This document shows positions 62,302 through 64,000 of a stretch of DNA of 64,000 bases, in pieces (within the stretch, counting starts at the first letter, position 1; each line of letters opens with the position of its first letter). A program made the translations under genes and the position numbers. The stretch lies in the NCBI RefSeq assembly GCF_026343295.1, contig NZ_JAPELY010000001.1, positions 1,426,001 to 1,490,000 on the forward strand, given 5' to 3'. The stretch comes from Streptomyces sp. NBC_00083. GTDB taxonomy: Bacteria; Actinomycetota; Actinomycetes; Streptomycetales; Streptomycetaceae. The notes under the pieces were generated by a model, which searched no databases, was not told the DNA's origin, and saw nothing but the letters and a program-made list of their open reading frames with translations.

Positions 62302-63444
62302 ATGCACAAGACCTTGATCGTGACCAATGACTTCCCGCCGCGCCCCGGCGGGATCCAGGCGTTCCTGCACAACATGGCGCTGAGGCTCGATCCCGAGCGG
62401 ATCGTCGTCTACGCCTCGACGTGGAAGCGGAGCCGCGAAGGCGTCGAGGCGACCGCCGCGTTCGACGCCGAGCAGCCGTTCACCGTCGTACGGGACCGCA
62501 CGACGATGCTGCTGCCGACGCCCCGGGTCACCCGGCGCGCCGTCTCCCTGCTGCGTGAACACGGCTGCTCCTCGGTGTGGTTCGGCGCGGCGGCGCCGCT
62601 CGGCCTCATGGGGCCCGCGCTGCGCAGGGCCGGAGCCGAACGTCTGGTGGCGACCACGCACGGGCATGAGGCGGGGTGGGCCCAACTGCCCGTCGCGCGG
62701 CAGCTGTTGCGGCGGATCGGCGAGGGCACGGACACGATCACCTATCTCGGTGAGTACACCCGCTCCCGGATCGCGGGCGCGCTCACCCAGCAGGCAGCGG
62801 CCCGCATGGTCCAACTCCCGCCCGGCGTCGACGAGAAGACCTTCCACCCCGGCTCGGGCGGCGCCGCGGTCCGCGCCCGGCTCGGCCTCACCGACCGGCC
62901 CGTCGTGGTCTGCGTCTCGCGCCTGGTGCCGCGCAAGGGCCAGGACACGCTGATCCGCGCCATGCCGGAGATCCTCGCGCGGGTGCCGGACGCGGTGCTG
63001 CTCATCGTGGGGGGCGGCCCGTACGAGGCCGACCTGCGGGCGCTCGCGCTCGACACCGGGGTCTCGGCGTCGGTCCGCTTCACCGGGGCGGTGCCGTGGG
63101 CGGAGCTGCCCGCGCACTACGGCGCCGGTGACGTCTTCGCGATGCCGTGCCGTACGCGGCGCGGGGGCCTGGACGTCGAGGGCCTCGGCATCGTCTACCT
63201 GGAGGCATCCGCGACGGGTCTGCCGGTCGTGGCGGGCGACTCCGGGGGCGCGCCGGACGCGGTGCTCGACGGGGAGACGGGCTGGGTGGTGCGGGGTGAC
63301 TCCGCCGCGGATTCGGCGGAGCGGGTGGTGACTCTGCTTCAGGATTCCGCGCTGCGGGAGCGGATGGGGGAGCGGGGGCGGGCCTGGGTGGAGGAGAAGT
63401 GGCGCTGGGACCTCCTGGCGGAGAAGCTCCGCGCCCTCCTGTAA
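62302..63444 (+). CDS. GT4 glycosyltransferase (PimB-like)
   Basis: A 380-residue cytosolic glycosyltransferase. It opens with LIVTNDFPPRPGGIQAFLHN and has VVCVSRLVPRKGQDTLI and GLGIVYLEASATGLPVVAG with the E-x7-E region for the nucleotide sugar. Size and motifs match the phosphatidylinositol mannosyltransferase PimB' family of actinobacteria. It may act in PIM or other glycolipid synthesis. Divergent from the membrane glycosyltransferase. The ATG has a weak ribosome site. Confidence 0.9.
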   Translation: MHKTLIVTNDFPPRPGGIQAFLHNMALRLDPERIVVYASTWKRSREGVEATAAFDAEQPFTVVRDRTTMLLPTPRVTRRAVSLLREHGCSSVWFGAAAPLGLMGPALRRAGAERLVATTHGHEAGWAQLPVARQLLRRIGEGTDTITYLGEYTRSRIAGALTQQAAARMVQLPPGVDEKTFHPGSGGAAVRARLGLTDRPVVVCVSRLVPRKGQDTLIRAMPEILARVPDAVLLIVGGGPYEADLRALALDTGVSASVRFTGAVPWAELPAHYGAGDVFAMPCRTRRGGLDVEGLGIVYLEASATGLPVVAGDSGGAPDAVLDGETGWVVRGDSAADSAERVVTLLQDSALRERMGERGRAWVEEKWRWDLLAEKLRALL

Positions 63445-63476
63445 CCAGTCGAGCGCCAACCCGCCCGGCGGCCCCC

Positions 63477-63604
63477 GGTGCCGCGTCGGCATGCACCCCT
63501 TCAGCCCGTCTTGCGCAGTTCCCCGCGCCCCTGGCCACTTGGTGCCGCGTCGGCATGCACCCCTTCAGCCTGTTTTGCGCAGTTCCCCGCGCCCCTGGGT
63601 GCGT
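63477..63604. repeat. 64-bp tandem repeat, two units
   Basis: Two units starting GGTGCCGCGTCGGCATGCAC (63477 and 63541), each containing GCGCAGTTCCCCGCGCCCCT, the reverse complement of module 1 of the intergenic repeat family (63513-63532 and 63577-63596). Units differ by a few bases only. Confidence 0.85.
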
Positions 63605-63654
63605 TGGCCTTGGCGGCATGCCCAGACCTTGGCAGGGGGCCCCGTCGAGGCCAC

Positions 63655-63868
63655 CTCAGCCTGTCCGGCGTTTGAGGACGAGCGCCCTTCAGGCGCGAAC
63701 GGGGTCTGGGGCGGAGCCCCAGGCTCCTGAACCCCAGCCCCTTTCCCCCGGAGGGTTTCGGGAAGGGGCTGGGGTGGGGCCTCCCCCGGGGTCTGGGGCG
63801 GAGCCCCAGCAACCCCCGGCCTTCGGGTGCGGACCGTGCCCGCGTCTCGCGCAGTTCCCCGCGCCCCT
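63655..63868 (-). repeat. Streptomyces intergenic modular repeat, copy B
   Basis: Read on the minus strand it has the same module order as copy A: AGGGGCGCGGGGAACTGCGC, GGCCGGGGG, the CCCTTCCCGAAACCCTCCGG block, GGTTCAGGAGCCTGGGGCTCC and GCCCCAGACCCCG, GGCGCTCGTCCTCAAACGCC and GGACAGGCTGAG. An extra GGGGCTCCGCCCCAGACCCC module is inserted near the start. Confidence 0.85.
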
Positions 63869-63870
63869 AG

Positions 63871-64000
63871 GTAGGTGACCCGGCATAGAGCCCGCCGCTC
63901 GCGCCCGCTGCGGCGGAGCCGCGTAATCGGCGCAGTCCCGCGCCGCTGAAGACGTAGGTGACCCGGCATCGAGCCCACCGCTCGCGCCCGCTGCGGCGGA
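63871..64000. repeat. 83-bp tandem repeat running off the right edge
   Basis: GTAGGTGACCCGGCAT begins at 63871 and again at 63954. The units share GCTCGCGCCCGCTGCGGCGG and a diverged piece of module 1 (GCGCAGTCCCGCGCCGCTG). The second unit is cut by the window end. The 63445-64000 region has no supported gene. Confidence 0.8.

Noticed and set aside
63477..64000. Possible CRISPR array
   Set aside because: The repeats are long (64 and 83 bp), only two units each, without regular unique spacers or cas genes.

Overview
The window is chromosomal DNA of a Streptomyces or close relative. It is very GC-rich, with strong third-position GC bias and many GTG starts. It has a cytochrome bcc-aa3 branch (ctaCDFE-qcrCAB) with a diheme QcrC, a SAM-IV riboswitch, PspA with its PspAA partner, and the intergenic repeat families typical of Streptomyces. 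I count 56 protein genes (one cut at the left edge), one hexapeptide leader ORF, one riboswitch, several terminators, and no tRNA, rRNA, CRISPR array or insertion sequence. Most of it is core chromosome. The main accessory-looking block is an exopolysaccharide operon at 12.1-18.6 kb.

Layout. 0-3 kb: two GntR regulators, a small membrane protein and a two-domain VOC protein. 3-12 kb (minus strand): aceE (pyruvate dehydrogenase E1), a FadR-type GntR regulator, sucB (two-lipoyl E2), lpdA and pepA. 12-18.6 kb: five tightly packed plus-strand genes for a CE18/Agd3-like secreted deacetylase, a PelF glycosyltransferase, a PelG-like 12-helix membrane protein, a GH135 (Sph3/spherulin-4-like) protein and a GH114 (Ega3-like) lipoprotein. 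Together they look like a Pel or galactosaminogalactan system. 18.6-25 kb: cobalamin tail genes cobS, cobT and cobU, with an MprF-like gene, a rhomboid-like gene and a His/Asp-rich membrane protein between them. 25-31.5 kb: HtrA-type protease, methyltransferase, DUF3043 protein, pspA-pspAA and a NarL-type two-component system. 31.7-34.8 kb: an RND transporter.

34.8-41.3 kb: nadA, an ErpA-type Fe-S carrier, two hypothetical proteins, a PfkB sugar/nucleoside kinase and a cysteine desulfurase fused to TusA. 41.5-50.8 kb: the respiratory block ctaC-ctaD-ctaF, an L,D-transpeptidase, a pseudo-receiver, then ctaE-qcrC-qcrA-qcrB. 50.9-53.9 kb: trpD and a class V aminotransferase behind a SAM-IV riboswitch and a hexapeptide leader ORF. 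54-63.4 kb: a stand-alone Lrp-type RAM domain coupled to a rhomboid protease, a zinc-ribbon protein, an NYN-domain protein, tandem NlpC/P60 hydrolases, a secreted HExxH metallopeptidase, and two glycosyltransferases. The right end is a nest of intergenic repeats, also found in inverted orientation at 53.9 kb.

The genes group by function. Sulfur and Fe-S supply (IscS-TusA, ErpA, NadA, the SAM-controlled aminotransferase) sits next to the respiratory chain that uses these cofactors. The E1, E2 and E3 subunits needed for a 2-oxoacid dehydrogenase complex lie together with their own GntR regulator. The most interesting system is the Pel/GAG-like operon. It lacks PelD, PelE and a recognisable epimerase, adds a soluble N-terminal segment to PelG, and separates deacetylase and hydrolase activities that Gram-negative PelA combines.
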